Positions 51,707 through 60,195 of a stretch of DNA of 64,000 nucleotides are shown one piece after another; the stretch's first letter is position 1, and each line of letters begins with the position of its first letter. Below the pieces are notes generated by a model, which made no database searches, was not told the DNA's origin, and was given only the letters and a program-made list of their open reading frames with translations. This stretch comes from an uncultured Lachnospiraceae bacterium (lineage in GTDB: Bacteria > Bacillota > Clostridia > Lachnospirales > Lachnospiraceae), in the NCBI GenBank assembly GCA_947164605.1, contig CAMUXE010000013.1:1-64000 (forward strand). Direction: 5' to 3'. A program made the translations under genes and the position numbers.

Positions 51707-53560
51707 ATGTGCGGATTTGCAGGTTTTACAGGCACATGCACTGATGGTGATAAGGTACTTGAGAACATGATGAACAGAATCATCCATCGTGGTCCAGACA
51801 GTGCCGGAACATACATAGATGAAAAAATACACATGGGATTCAGGAGACTCTCAATCGTAGATCTCAACAATGGTTCCCAGCCTATGTTCAACGAGGACAA
51901 GTCTATTGTCGTCACATTTAACGGTGAGATTTACAACTACAGCGAGCTTCGCGCTGATCTCGAGGCCAAGGGTCACATCTTTGCAAACAATGCCGACACT
52001 GAGGTTCTTCTTCATGCATATGAGGAGTATGGTGAGGATATGGTAGCAAAATTGAGAGGTATGTTCGCATTTGCCATATGGGATAAGAAAACCGAAACTC
52101 TTTTTGCCGCTAGAGATTTCTTCGGAATCAAGCCTTTTTACTATGCTTTAGTTGATGATTGTTTGATATATGGTTCAGAAATTAAGTCTATTCTTGACCA
52201 TCCAAAATACAAGAAGCAGGTCAATGAGCTTGCACTTGAGAATTATCTCACTTTCCAGTACTCAGTCCTTGAGGAAAGCTTCTTTAAAGGCATCTTCAAG
52301 CTTATGCCTTCTCACTATCTCATATTTAAAGACGGAAATCTTGATATCAAGAGATACTGGGAACCAGTCTTTGAACCAGACAATAACAAAAGCCTTGATG
52401 ACTTTGTAAACGAGATTGATAACGCCATGCATGATTCAGTTGAGGCACACAAGATAAGTGATGTTGAGGTTGGCTCTTTCCTTTCAAGCGGTGTCGATTC
52501 CAGCTATGTAGCTGCTACTTTCAAGGGCGACAAAACATTTACCGTAGGATTCGACTATGAGAAATATAACGAAGTTGACTATGCCAAAGCCCTATCAGAT
52601 AAGATCAAGATTGATAACTACAGCAAGCTTGTCACAAGCCAAGAATATTGGAATGAAATCCCAAAGATTCAGTACCACATGGATGAACCACTTGCCGACC
52701 CAGCAGCTATAGCCCTCTATTTTGTAAGCCAGACTGCTGCAAAGCATGTTAAGGTTGCCTTGTCAGGCGAGGGCGCAGACGAATTCTTCGGTGGATACAA
52801 CATTTACCGCGAGCCTCATGACCTTGCAGCATATCAGAAACTTCCAAAGGGCCTACGTCGCCTGCTCGCAAGCCAGGTTCAGAAGAGCAAACGTCGCTTC
52901 AAGGGCAAGAATTTCTTAATCAGAGCAAGCAAGAGCGTTGAAGAGAGATTTATCGGTAACGCCTTTATGTTCACTGAGGCTGAACGTTCACGCATTCTCA
53001 AAAATCCAAGTGGCAAATACGACCACAAGGAACTGACCAAACCTTTCTATGACAAGGTTAAGGATATGGACGATGTCACAAAGATGCAGTACATCGATAT
53101 CAATTTCTGGCTTATAGGCGATATTCTTCTTAAAGCCGACAAGATGAGTATGGCTCACTCTCTAGAGGTTCGTGTACCTTTTCTTGACAGAAGAGTTTTT
53201 GAAGTTGCAAGACACATTCCTACAAAGTACAAGGTCAACAAAAAGAACACCAAGTACGCCATGAGACTTGCCGCAAACCGTTATCTACCTGATATGGTTG
53301 CAGAGAAGAAAAAACTTGGATTCCCTGTTCCTATCAGAATATGGATTAAAGATGAGAAGTATTATAACAAAATTAAGGCCGCTTTCACTTCAGAGGCCTC
53401 TGAGAAATATTTCAACACTGACGAACTTGTAAAGTTGCTAAATGACCACAAGAATGGCTTAGCAGACAATTCAAGAAAAATCTGGACAATTTACATGTTC
53501 CTCGTTTGGTATAATGATTATTTTGAAGACGGATACCACATGAACGACTTCGCATCTTAA
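51707..53560 (+). CDS. asnB: asparagine synthetase (glutamine-hydrolysing)
   Basis: A 617-residue class II amidotransferase. The N-terminal nucleophile Cys2 is present (MCGFAGFTG), with IHRGPDSAGTY, RRLSIVDLNNGSQP and FNGEIYNYSELR for glutamine binding. The synthase domain has the PP-loop SFLSSGVDSSYVAA, MDEPLADPAAIA, LSGEGADEFFGGY and LLKADKMSMAHSLEVRVPFLD. AAGGAGG lies before the ATG. It has its own terminator and does not share a unit with its neighbours. Confidence 0.97.
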   Translation: MCGFAGFTGTCTDGDKVLENMMNRIIHRGPDSAGTYIDEKIHMGFRRLSIVDLNNGSQPMFNEDKSIVVTFNGEIYNYSELRADLEAKGHIFANNADTEVLLHAYEEYGEDMVAKLRGMFAFAIWDKKTETLFAARDFFGIKPFYYALVDDCLIYGSEIKSILDHPKYKKQVNELALENYLTFQYSVLEESFFKGIFKLMPSHYLIFKDGNLDIKRYWEPVFEPDNNKSLDDFVNEIDNAMHDSVEAHKISDVEVGSFLSSGVDSSYVAATFKGDKTFTVGFDYEKYNEVDYAKALSDKIKIDNYSKLVTSQEYWNEIPKIQYHMDEPLADPAAIALYFVSQTAAKHVKVALSGEGADEFFGGYNIYREPHDLAAYQKLPKGLRRLLASQVQKSKRRFKGKNFLIRASKSVEERFIGNAFMFTEAERSRILKNPSGKYDHKELTKPFYDKVKDMDDVTKMQYIDINFWLIGDILLKADKMSMAHSLEVRVPFLDRRVFEVARHIPTKYKVNKKNTKYAMRLAANRYLPDMVAEKKKLGFPVPIRIWIKDEKYYNKIKAAFTSEASEKYFNTDELVKLLNDHKNGLADNSRKIWTIYMFLVWYNDYFEDGYHMNDFAS

Positions 53561-53569
53561 GACTTAAAT

Positions 53570-53608
53570 AGCAGTGAGAATCGAGTTTTTACTCCTTTCT
53601 CACTGCTA
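53570..53608 (+). terminator. terminator of asnB
   Basis: AGCAGTGAGAA/TTCTCACTGCT with a T-rich loop, followed by ATTTTTA on the plus strand. Confidence 0.9.
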
Positions 53609-53611
53609 TTT

Positions 53612-53868
53612 TTACTTCATGCTAAATGTTTCATGTGCTCGCAATTTTAAATTATCAAAGAAATATCCAATCATGCGTCTTTCACTAACCTTTATCTCTG
53701 CATTCGCACTCATTCCACACCTAAGTTTCATTTCATTGGTATCAAGTGGGGCAATTTGAATTTTTATATTGTAATAATTACCCTTTTCATTTTCATCTTT
53801 TCCTTTTAAAGAATCATTTGAAATACTTAGTATATTCCCTATTATGGTGCTACCTATAAAAGTGGACA
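53612..53868 (-). pseudogene. C-terminal stub of an HlyD/bacteriocin secretion accessory protein
   Basis: About 85 residues remain, reading FIGSTIIGNILSISNDS, YYNIKIQIAPLDTNEMKLRCGMSANAEIKVSERR in pieces and ending with a normal stop. This is the typical C-terminal end of membrane fusion proteins that pair with bacteriocin ABC exporters. The N-terminal 300 or so residues are absent: upstream the frame meets the left end of an IS3-family remnant, and beyond that lies purF. No ribosome site or start is credible. I read it as the debris of a deleted export locus. Confidence 0.7.
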
Positions 53869-53920
53869 CGATTCGATTTAATGGGTACTATTAAATCATA
53901 CACCAAAAGGAGGTATTCGT

Positions 53921-54107
53921 ATGTCCACACGTCAAACTCGTTATGACGAAGAATTCAAAAGAACTCTTGTAGATCTTTATCATAACGGTAAAACTCAAAG
54001 TTCCTTATGTAAAGAATACGGCGTAAGCATTACTGCTTTGTCCCGTTGGATTAAACAATACTCTACTGTCGAGACGGATGATGGTCAAATCTTTACTGCT
54101 AAACAGA
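53921..54107 (+). pseudogene. truncated IS3 OrfA
   Basis: About 62 residues of the helix-turn-helix transposase subunit remain, with AAAGGAGG before the ATG. The leucine zipper and OrfA end are deleted, and an unrelated short tail is read before the stop. Confidence 0.8.
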
Positions 54108-54674
54108 TTTCTGAATGTAAATCGGAGTACTTATTACAAGCATTTTTATTCTGAGCCTGCTCCAAGAACAAATATTAATCAGCAAATTAAAGTTGATATC
54201 CTCCAAATTTACACTGATTATGATAAAAGTATTGGCGCATATAAAATCCGCCGTGTTCTTGAGCGAGATTATGGCATTGCCATCAGTGTCGGAATCTAGT
54301 TTGGGCTAGTGATTTCACTTACGTTAAAGTCAATGGAAAAGATAACTATCTTTGTGTTGTCTTAGATCTATTTTCTAGAAAAGTTATTGGTTGGCATGTT
54401 GCCTCTCGGCACGATGTCAATCTTACTATTAATGCCCTTAATAAAGCTTATGAGAATCGCAGATGTCCTGAGTATATTCTTTTCCACTCAGACCGCGGTT
54501 CTGAGTATACTGCCTTTTCATTCCGTCAAAGACTCGATAAATGTAATGTAATTCAATCATTTTCTAAGAAAGGCTATCCTTACGATAATGCTTGCTGCGA
54601 AAGCTTCTTTAAACAAATGAAACGAGAAGAATTAAACCGGCATCACTATCACTCATTAAAAACCTTTAAATTAT
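54108..54674 (+). pseudogene. broken IS3 OrfB (integrase core)
   Basis: Two out-of-frame pieces are present, 54108-54297 (helix-turn-helix linker part) and about 54299-54674 (DDE core with Asp in ASDFTYV, Asp in FHSDRGSEYT and Glu in CCESFFK). The DDE triad residues are kept but the start, an internal section and the C-terminus are lost. Confidence 0.8.
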
Positions 54675-56092
54675 CATTCCTTGCCATCCCAGCAGAATGT
54701 ACAAAGATTCTCTCTAGGGATACCAACTGAATCAAGCATATCATCAAGTCTATTAAACTGAAGTGATGTAAAGTTAAGCTCTTTTCTGATTTCTTCAACC
54801 ATTGCTGCGTATTCCTTTGAATCTGGATCTGTGTACTTATCAAGTACTTCTGGACTTGGATCATCAGTATTCTCAAGCTTACAGATAACTCTTCTTGTGA
54901 TAAGGTCCATATCTGAGTTAGAACGTGAGAAGTTTACATACTTACATCCATACACAAGAGGAGGACATGCTGGTCTGATGTGGACTTCCTTGGCGCCATT
55001 CTGGTAAAGGAACTCTGTTGTCTCTCTGAGCTGTGTTCCACGAACAATTGAGTCATCGATAAGAAGAAGGCTCTTGTCTTTGATAAGATCTGTTATAGCA
55101 ATAAGCTTCATCTTGGCAATTACATTTCTCTTGCTCTGTGTTGTTGGCATGAATGATCTAGACCAAGTTGGTGTGTACTTGATAAATGGTCTTGAGAATG
55201 GAATACCAGACTCGTTAGAATATCCAATAGCATGGGCTGTACCAGAATCAGGAACTCCGGCAACTACATCAGCCTTAACATTGTCCCTCTTAGCGATGCA
55301 GGCACCACAACGATAACGCATTTCCTCAACATTGATATTTTCGTATGATGTTGAAGGATAACCATAGTAAACCCAAAGGAAAGTACAGATTTTCATCTTA
55401 CCACTTCCCTCATAAAGAGTCTTAATACCGTCATTATTGATAACAGCGATTTCGCCTGGCTTTAAGTTGTAAGCATTCTCATAGCCGAGTTTGTGATATG
55501 CAAAATCCTCAAATGAAGCACAATACTCGTCATCATCTCTCTTACCGATAGCGATTGGTGTTCTTCCATAATTGTCTCTTGCACAGTATATTCCCTTTGG
55601 AGTAAGAATAAGCATAGAAAGTGAGCCGTCTACTGACTCAAGTGCATTGCGAATACCATCGATAAAATTATCACTCTCATTGATAAGAGCTGAAACAAGC
55701 TCTGTAGAGTTGATATCTCCACCACTCATCTCGAGGAAGTGTGAAGTTCCGTGGTTGAAAAGTTCCTCAAGGAGCTCCTGCTTGTTGTTAATCTTGCTTA
55801 CTGTTGTAATTGCATAAGTACCATGGTGAGAGCGAACTATGAGTGGCTGTGGCTCAAAATCTGATATACAGCCTATTCCCATATATCCATTCATCTTCTG
55901 TGAATCTCCGCCAAACTTAGTTCTGAATGGTGAATTTTCAATATTATGAATAGCTCTATCAAAGTTTTCACCATCATAAACAGCTAAACCAGCTCTTCTT
56001 GTTCCAAGGTGGGAATGATAATCTGTACCATAAAACAGGTCAAATACACAGTTCTCATTTTTCTTACCAACTACGCCAAAAAATCCGCCCAT
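54674..56092 (-). CDS. purF: amidophosphoribosyltransferase-like protein lacking the glutaminase Cys
   Basis: A 472-residue homologue of PurF, which makes phosphoribosylamine from PRPP and glutamine. The PRPP loop LLLIDDSIVRGTQL, FIKYTPTWSRSFMPT, VAGVPDSGTAHAIGY and the [4Fe-4S] cysteines (KICTF, RPACPPLVYGC, LCTFCW) are in place. The N-terminus, however, reads MGGFFGVVG: the nucleophile Cys of CG-x-x-G is Gly, and the Arg/His of GHxRY (here IGCISD) and the Asn-Gly of the HNGN loop (here TTVSKINN) are also absent. The ATG at 56092 with GGAGG five bases before it fixes this start. It may use ammonia or a separate glutaminase. Confidence 0.85.
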   Translation of the reverse strand: MGGFFGVVGKKNENCVFDLFYGTDYHSHLGTRRAGLAVYDGENFDRAIHNIENSPFRTKFGGDSQKMNGYMGIGCISDFEPQPLIVRSHHGTYAITTVSKINNKQELLEELFNHGTSHFLEMSGGDINSTELVSALINESDNFIDGIRNALESVDGSLSMLILTPKGIYCARDNYGRTPIAIGKRDDDEYCASFEDFAYHKLGYENAYNLKPGEIAVINNDGIKTLYEGSGKMKICTFLWVYYGYPSTSYENINVEEMRYRCGACIAKRDNVKADVVAGVPDSGTAHAIGYSNESGIPFSRPFIKYTPTWSRSFMPTTQSKRNVIAKMKLIAITDLIKDKSLLLIDDSIVRGTQLRETTEFLYQNGAKEVHIRPACPPLVYGCKYVNFSRSNSDMDLITRRVICKLENTDDPSPEVLDKYTDPDSKEYAAMVEEIRKELNFTSLQFNRLDDMLDSVGIPRENLCTFCWDGKE

Positions 56093-56107
56093 GTGATCCT
56101 CCAAAAT

Positions 56108-56135
56108 GTTATAATTAACCTAAGAAAACTCTCAA
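56108..56135 (-). promoter_or_regulatory. promoter of purF-like gene
   Basis: TTGAGA (56130-56135), 16 bases and TATAAC (56108-56113) on the minus strand; the 5' leader would be very short. A TATAAT at 56171-56176 serves the divergent deaminase, also with a short leader. Confidence 0.5.
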
Positions 56136-56191
56136 AATAAAGAGTTCATATCTAAAAAGCCGAAAACTATTATAATTCAAAAGGAGTGCCT

Positions 56192-56659
56192 ATGCAAGCT
56201 AAAGATGAATTTATGAACCAAGCTATTAAAGAAGCTTACGACGGAATAAACCAAAAACACGGCGGCCCCTTCGGTTCAATAATTGTAAAAGATAATATAA
56301 TTGTAGGTCGTGGACATAACAGAGTCCTGCTAAAACATGACCCTACCTGCCACGGCGAGATGGAGGCAATTCGTGACGCCTGTGCAAACCTTGGAACTCA
56401 TGATTTAAGTGGCTGCATCCTCTACACTACAGCAGAACCATGTCCTATGTGCCTTGGAGCTATCCTCTGGGCCAATATTAAGGTTATATATTATGGCTGT
56501 AATAAGCTAGACACTGACTCCATAGGCTTTCGAGATGACATCTTCTACAAAGCATTTTACGAGAAAGATAGCGAAATCTACTCTATCTCTGAATTCAATC
56601 GTAATGATTGTCTAAATCTTTTTAAGGATTACAGCAAGCAAAACGCCAGCCGATACTAG
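56192..56659 (+). CDS. guanine deaminase-type zinc nucleobase deaminase
   Basis: A 155-residue CDA-fold deaminase close to B. subtilis GuaD: EAYDGINQKHGGPFGSIIVKD, the zinc/catalytic region CHGEMEAIRDA (HGE where HAE is common) and EPCPMCLGAILWANIKVIYYG, then DSIGFRDDIFYKAFYEKD. GuaD turns guanine into xanthine. The ATG at 56192 has AAAGGAG seven bases upstream. It diverges from the purF-like gene, consistent with purine metabolism, but tRNA adenosine deaminase relatives cannot be ruled out from sequence alone. Confidence 0.85.
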   Translation: MQAKDEFMNQAIKEAYDGINQKHGGPFGSIIVKDNIIVGRGHNRVLLKHDPTCHGEMEAIRDACANLGTHDLSGCILYTTAEPCPMCLGAILWANIKVIYYGCNKLDTDSIGFRDDIFYKAFYEKDSEIYSISEFNRNDCLNLFKDYSKQNASRY

Positions 56660-56713
56660 ATTGACAAGCTTGTCAGATAATTATGCTATTTAAAGTAAAT
56701 AAAAGTTAAAAAA

Positions 56714-56793
56714 TGAGAAGAAGCTTTTATGATAGGCCTCTAACTGCACAAAGCAGTTAGAGCCTGTATCACATATGCCTCTTCTCACCTTTT
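56714..56793. terminator. long bidirectional terminator between deaminase and SGNH genes
   Basis: An extended stem with arms TGAGAAGA/TCTTCTCA and AGGCCTCTAACTGC/GCAGTTAGAGCCT ends with CCTTTTTAATT on the plus strand and ATTTTTTAAC on the minus strand. Confidence 0.9.
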
Positions 56794-58364
56794 TAATTCC
56801 AATATCCTAATTCTACTCCCTTTTCATAGACAGCCTTACCCTTTGAGTAATAGCCCCATGAATTAAGGTGAGTCCAGTCACTTCTAAGTCTCACTGAGAC
56901 AAATCCATATGCTGCCGCTTCAAGATCCTCAACTGTTGGTGACAGACCGCAGTCAGACAAACCATTTTCTATAAGATAAGTTCTCATATTGATAAAGTGG
57001 TCACCGTAAGCCTCCCTAAGGGTAGCTTCCCAAGCTGTATCTCCAAGGCCTATATAATCTCCATTGGCATCAAACTCATCCTCATATATATCACCATCTG
57101 ATGTACCTGGGTCATCTGTATCTCCAATAATTATAAAATATGGGCAATTAGAGTAATCAATCATTGCATCATACTGTCTGATGATTTCTTGATAATCCCC
57201 ATTCCAGCCACCATTACTGCCAATCTCAAGTATCATGATATCATTTCTTCTATCGATTGCCTCTTTAGTGTTCACCAATGTGCCCTCAGGTATAGTAATT
57301 GAATATGAGCTTTGAGAATGGCTTCCACCAATGTTTGATTCAGATTCAGTTGTGCTTTCTTGGCTTGTAGATGGGCTTGTTGTAGCATTTTTAGCACCAT
57401 CACTTGTCTGGGCTTGAGAAGTCTGAGCCGCTTCACTTGTTGTATCTATCGACTTACTGGTCAAAGTTGCATAAACTGTTGGATATAATGTTAGTTCAGG
57501 CACCAGACTAACCCTTTTAGAATATCCGTCATCATCAACATTTGCTGCATACTTTTCATCAAAATATACCACATTTCCATATATGCCATAATCTATATGT
57601 CCCCCGTAATATATAAAGGACATATCTCTGTCAATATAATCGCTCAAGAATGCGACTTCCGACATGCCATCAGGGCTGAGTTCTATATCACGGTCTGTTC
57701 TCATTGAAAGTCCACCCTGTCTGGTAGCTATATCTACTGAATCTTCACCGCCTATTCCATTGTTTCTAACCCTGATTCCTGTCAAATCCTCAAGAGTAGA
57801 TGGATAATCCGTATATATGTATCTCTGGTAGCCATCTATATCGATAAGCCTCTCATCTGTACCTATGCCCTGAGTCATTGAGTCACCCCAACAGACTATA
57901 TTTCTAGATGCTCCGTCATAACCTGGATTTGATCTATACACACTTCTGTCAACTATGTCATCATCCAAGTCATAAGCCTCTTCATCATCAGTATTAACCA
58001 TCTCATTCATAAACTGATTAATAAAGTCCTGATCTTCAATAATATTCAACTGACTCTCATCAAGAGGTATATCCCATGGATTGACTTCTTTCAGATTAAT
58101 CTTATCATCATCCATTAATTCCTGCATCTTATCACTGATTTGTCCATCATCAGAATCTTCTTTTTCTTCTTGAGTCGATGCCTCTGTAGTATGCATAGCT
58201 GCACTTGTTTTCGCTTCATCTTCCCTTGATGCAAGCTCCTGCTGTGATTGTTGACTGCTTTTCTTTTCCTTATCAACACCTGCTCTGAGCTTGACAATAA
58301 CTGTGACTGCGAGAATGGTTATAAGTAGTACTGCCAAAATCGAACTGAATATTTTCTTTTTCAT
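56793..58364 (-). CDS. membrane-anchored SGNH-hydrolase-like protein
   Basis: A 523-residue protein with an N-terminal transmembrane helix (FSSILAVLLITILAVTVIV), a Ser/Gln/Glu/Asp-rich disordered linker of about 110 residues and an SGNH core. Block I is CWGDSMTQGIG, block II has NGIGGEDSVDIA, and the Asp/His end is SDWTHLNSWGYYSKG. Between them are a second Ser/Thr-rich insert (TSQESTTESESN) and MILEIGSNGGWNGDY. It is probably an extracytoplasmic esterase acting on cell-wall or glycan acyl groups. It is alone between terminators and pyrB. Confidence 0.82.
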   Translation of the reverse strand: MKKKIFSSILAVLLITILAVTVIVKLRAGVDKEKKSSQQSQQELASREDEAKTSAAMHTTEASTQEEKEDSDDGQISDKMQELMDDDKINLKEVNPWDIPLDESQLNIIEDQDFINQFMNEMVNTDDEEAYDLDDDIVDRSVYRSNPGYDGASRNIVCWGDSMTQGIGTDERLIDIDGYQRYIYTDYPSTLEDLTGIRVRNNGIGGEDSVDIATRQGGLSMRTDRDIELSPDGMSEVAFLSDYIDRDMSFIYYGGHIDYGIYGNVVYFDEKYAANVDDDGYSKRVSLVPELTLYPTVYATLTSKSIDTTSEAAQTSQAQTSDGAKNATTSPSTSQESTTESESNIGGSHSQSSYSITIPEGTLVNTKEAIDRRNDIMILEIGSNGGWNGDYQEIIRQYDAMIDYSNCPYFIIIGDTDDPGTSDGDIYEDEFDANGDYIGLGDTAWEATLREAYGDHFINMRTYLIENGLSDCGLSPTVEDLEAAAYGFVSVRLRSDWTHLNSWGYYSKGKAVYEKGVELGYWN

Positions 58365-58481
58365 TTTTCCAGCCTTATCTTTTATTAGTAAAAGTCTATT
58401 TCACTTCATTTTATATACAAAATGTGTAAATGTAAACAATATTTTTTAACTAATCTATAATATTTCATAGAGCATTTGCTA

Positions 58482-58510
58482 TTGTTAAATATAAGAATTA
58501 AGTGTATGAT
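58482..58510 (+). promoter_or_regulatory. promoter of pyrBI
   Basis: TTGTTA (58482-58487), 17 bases and TATGAT (58505-58510). Start is near 58517, giving a leader of about 50 bases; no PyrR-type attenuator was recognised. Confidence 0.65.
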
Positions 58511-58568
58511 ATTTAGAAGTGGGGTTATACTGCCCTATTCAATGTATTAGCCACAGGAGGTTTATTCC

Positions 58569-59492
58569 ATGAGACATTTGTTAAGTCCACTTGATTTAAC
58601 TATTGAAGAAACCAACACACTTCTTGATCTCGCAAGAGATATTTCTAAGAATCCAGAAAAATATAGCCATGTATGTGATGGCAAGCGTTTAGCTACATTA
58701 TTTTACGAGCCAAGCACACGTACCAGATTGAGTTTTGAAGCAGCAATGATGAATCTCGGTGGTACTGTCCTTGGTTTTTCTTCTGCAAACTCAAGCTCAG
58801 CATCTAAAGGTGAAAGCGTTGCGGACACTATAAGAGTTGTATCTTGTTATGCCAACATTTGCGCCATGAGACATCCTAAAGAAGGTGCTCCAAGAGTTGC
58901 AGCCAGCAAGTCTGCTATACCTGTCATTAACGCAGGTGATGGCGGTCACCAGCATCCAACACAGACCTTAACTGATCTTATGACAATCCGTGAATTGAGA
59001 GGTTCCCTCAACAACTTCACAATAGGTCTTTGTGGAGACTTAAAGTTCGGCAGAACAGTTCACTCACTCATCAATGAGCTTATCAGATATGAGAATGTTA
59101 AATTTGTTCTTATATCACCTAAAGAGCTCAGAGTTCCTGACTACATAATTGAAACTCTCGACGAAAAGCACATAGAATACGAAGTTGTTGAAAAGCTTGA
59201 AGATGTTATCAGCAAACTTGACATCCTCTATATGACAAGAGTTCAGAAAGAGCGTTTCTTCAATGAGGATGACTATCTTAGAATGAAAGACTTCTATATT
59301 CTCAACAAGGCTAAGATGGATATGGCAAAGCCAGATATGTATGTTCTTCACCCACTCCCAAGAGTTAACGAGATTTCAATCGAAGTTGATGACGATCCAA
59401 GAGCCAGCTACTTCAAGCAGGTTCAATTCGGAGTTTATGTACGTATGGCCCTCATACTTACACTTCTAGGATTAGACAAGGAGGTAAGATAA
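58569..59492 (+). CDS. pyrB: aspartate carbamoyltransferase catalytic chain
   Basis: It joins carbamoyl phosphate and aspartate in pyrimidine synthesis. The carbamoyl-phosphate loop [21 protein letters not shown] is present, with [28 protein letters not shown] and [10 protein letters not shown]. The 307-residue length is right. AGGAGG is eight bases before the ATG. It is followed after two bases by its regulatory chain, forming the allosteric PyrBI holoenzyme. Confidence 0.97.
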   Translation: MRHLLSPLDLTIEETNTLLDLARDISKNPEKYSHVCDGKRLATLFYEPSTRTRLSFEAAMMNLGGTVLGFSSANSSSASKGESVADTIRVVSCYANICAMRHPKEGAPRVAASKSAIPVINAGDGGHQHPTQTLTDLMTIRELRGSLNNFTIGLCGDLKFGRTVHSLINELIRYENVKFVLISPKELRVPDYIIETLDEKHIEYEVVEKLEDVISKLDILYMTRVQKERFFNEDDYLRMKDFYILNKAKMDMAKPDMYVLHPLPRVNEISIEVDDDPRASYFKQVQFGVYVRMALILTLLGLDKEVR

Positions 59493-59494
59493 TC

Positions 59495-59920
59495 ATGTTA
59501 AACGTAGGACAGCTTAACGAAGGTATTGTTCTTGACCACATTGCAGCCGGCAAGGCTATGACTATCTATAAGGATCTTGGTCTCGATGAACTTGATTGCT
59601 GTGTTGCAATTATTAAAAATGCACACTCAAGCAAGATGGGCCGCAAGGATATAATTAAGATTGAGGGAGGTCTTGACCTTATCGATCTTGACGTTATTGG
59701 ATTCATTGATTGCAATATAACTGTAAATATCATCCGCAATGGCACTATCGCTGAAAAAAAGCCACTTACACTCCCTCACGAGATTCACAATGTAATCAAG
59801 TGCCGCAACCCTAGATGCATTACCTCTATCGAGCAGCAGCTTGAGCAGGTATTCGTGCTTGCCGATGCTGACAAGAAGATTTACCGTTGTAGATACTGCG
59901 AAGAGCGATACACATCATAA
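59495..59920 (+). CDS. pyrI: aspartate carbamoyltransferase regulatory chain
   Basis: A 141-residue PyrI: the N-terminal nucleotide-effector domain (GIVLDHIAAGKAMTIYKDLG, VAIIKNAHSSKMGRKDIIKI) and the C-terminal zinc site with CRNPRCI and CRYCEER. It makes the enzyme sensitive to CTP/UTP and ATP. AGGAGG precedes the ATG. Confidence 0.97.
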   Translation: MLNVGQLNEGIVLDHIAAGKAMTIYKDLGLDELDCCVAIIKNAHSSKMGRKDIIKIEGGLDLIDLDVIGFIDCNITVNIIRNGTIAEKKPLTLPHEIHNVIKCRNPRCITSIEQQLEQVFVLADADKKIYRCRYCEERYTS

Positions 59921-59931
59921 TTCAGACTATT

Positions 59932-60010
59932 TTAGGACATTTCTTAATATGAGACCAAATCCAAAAGGAAGAACTCCAAATGGACCAAATCTCATTGAGG
60001 AATGTCCTTT
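59932..60010 (+). terminator. long hairpin after pyrBI
   Basis: AGGACATT near 59933 pairs with AATGTCCT before a T-run (TTTTTTG) at about 60007. An internal stem ATGAGA/TCTCAT extends it. The loop contains TCCAAAAGGA and TCCAAATGGA, which are small palindromes. Confidence 0.7.
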
Positions 60011-60087
60011 TTTGCTTAATAAAAAAAAGTTCTTTTATCTTTAACTTGATTAAATTAAATCCATAAGCAATTTTTTTTAATTTTTTA

Positions 60088-60116
60088 TAGACAAGTAGAT
60101 TAAGAAACATTATAAT
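60088..60116 (+). promoter_or_regulatory. promoter of ddh
   Basis: TAGACA (60088-60093), 17 bases and TATAAT (60111-60116). Start near 60123. In the ~70-base leader a direct repeat CAGATATCA (60133-60141 and 60167-60175) flanks a weak ATGC/GCAT hairpin. Confidence 0.75.
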
Positions 60117-60195
60117 AACCATTGTAATTATTCAGATATCAAAAAAGGAATGCATAGGGCATTACCCAGATATCACATGAAAGGGGTATATATTC

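Larger units (their letters stand above)
53869..54676 (+). mobile_element. IS3-family (IS150-like) insertion sequence remnant
   Basis: OrfA starts at 53921 (STRQTRYDEEFKRTLVDLYH, then SLCKEYGVSITALSRWIKQY), fused by a deletion near 54107 to an out-of-frame OrfB part (VNRSTYYKHFYSEPAPR, GAYKIRRVLERDYGI). A second junction near 54297 leads to the catalytic core in another frame (VWASDFTYVKVNGKDNYLCV, ILFHSDRGSEYTA, GYPYDNACCESFFK), which ends at about 54674, exactly where the purF stop lies. A left end GTGGACACGATTCG is plausible at about 53870. The right end and parts of both frames are gone, so it cannot move. Total is about 0.8 kb against about 1.3 kb for a complete copy. Confidence 0.85.

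Noticed and set aside
53612-53869. Small intact gene of 85 codons
   Set aside because: It is the C-terminus of an HlyD-type protein with no ribosome site, opening at an IS boundary.
59841-60044. Short plus-strand reading frame overlapping the end of pyrI
   Set aside because: It overlaps the pyrI 3' end out of frame and the pyrBI terminator, and has no ribosome site.
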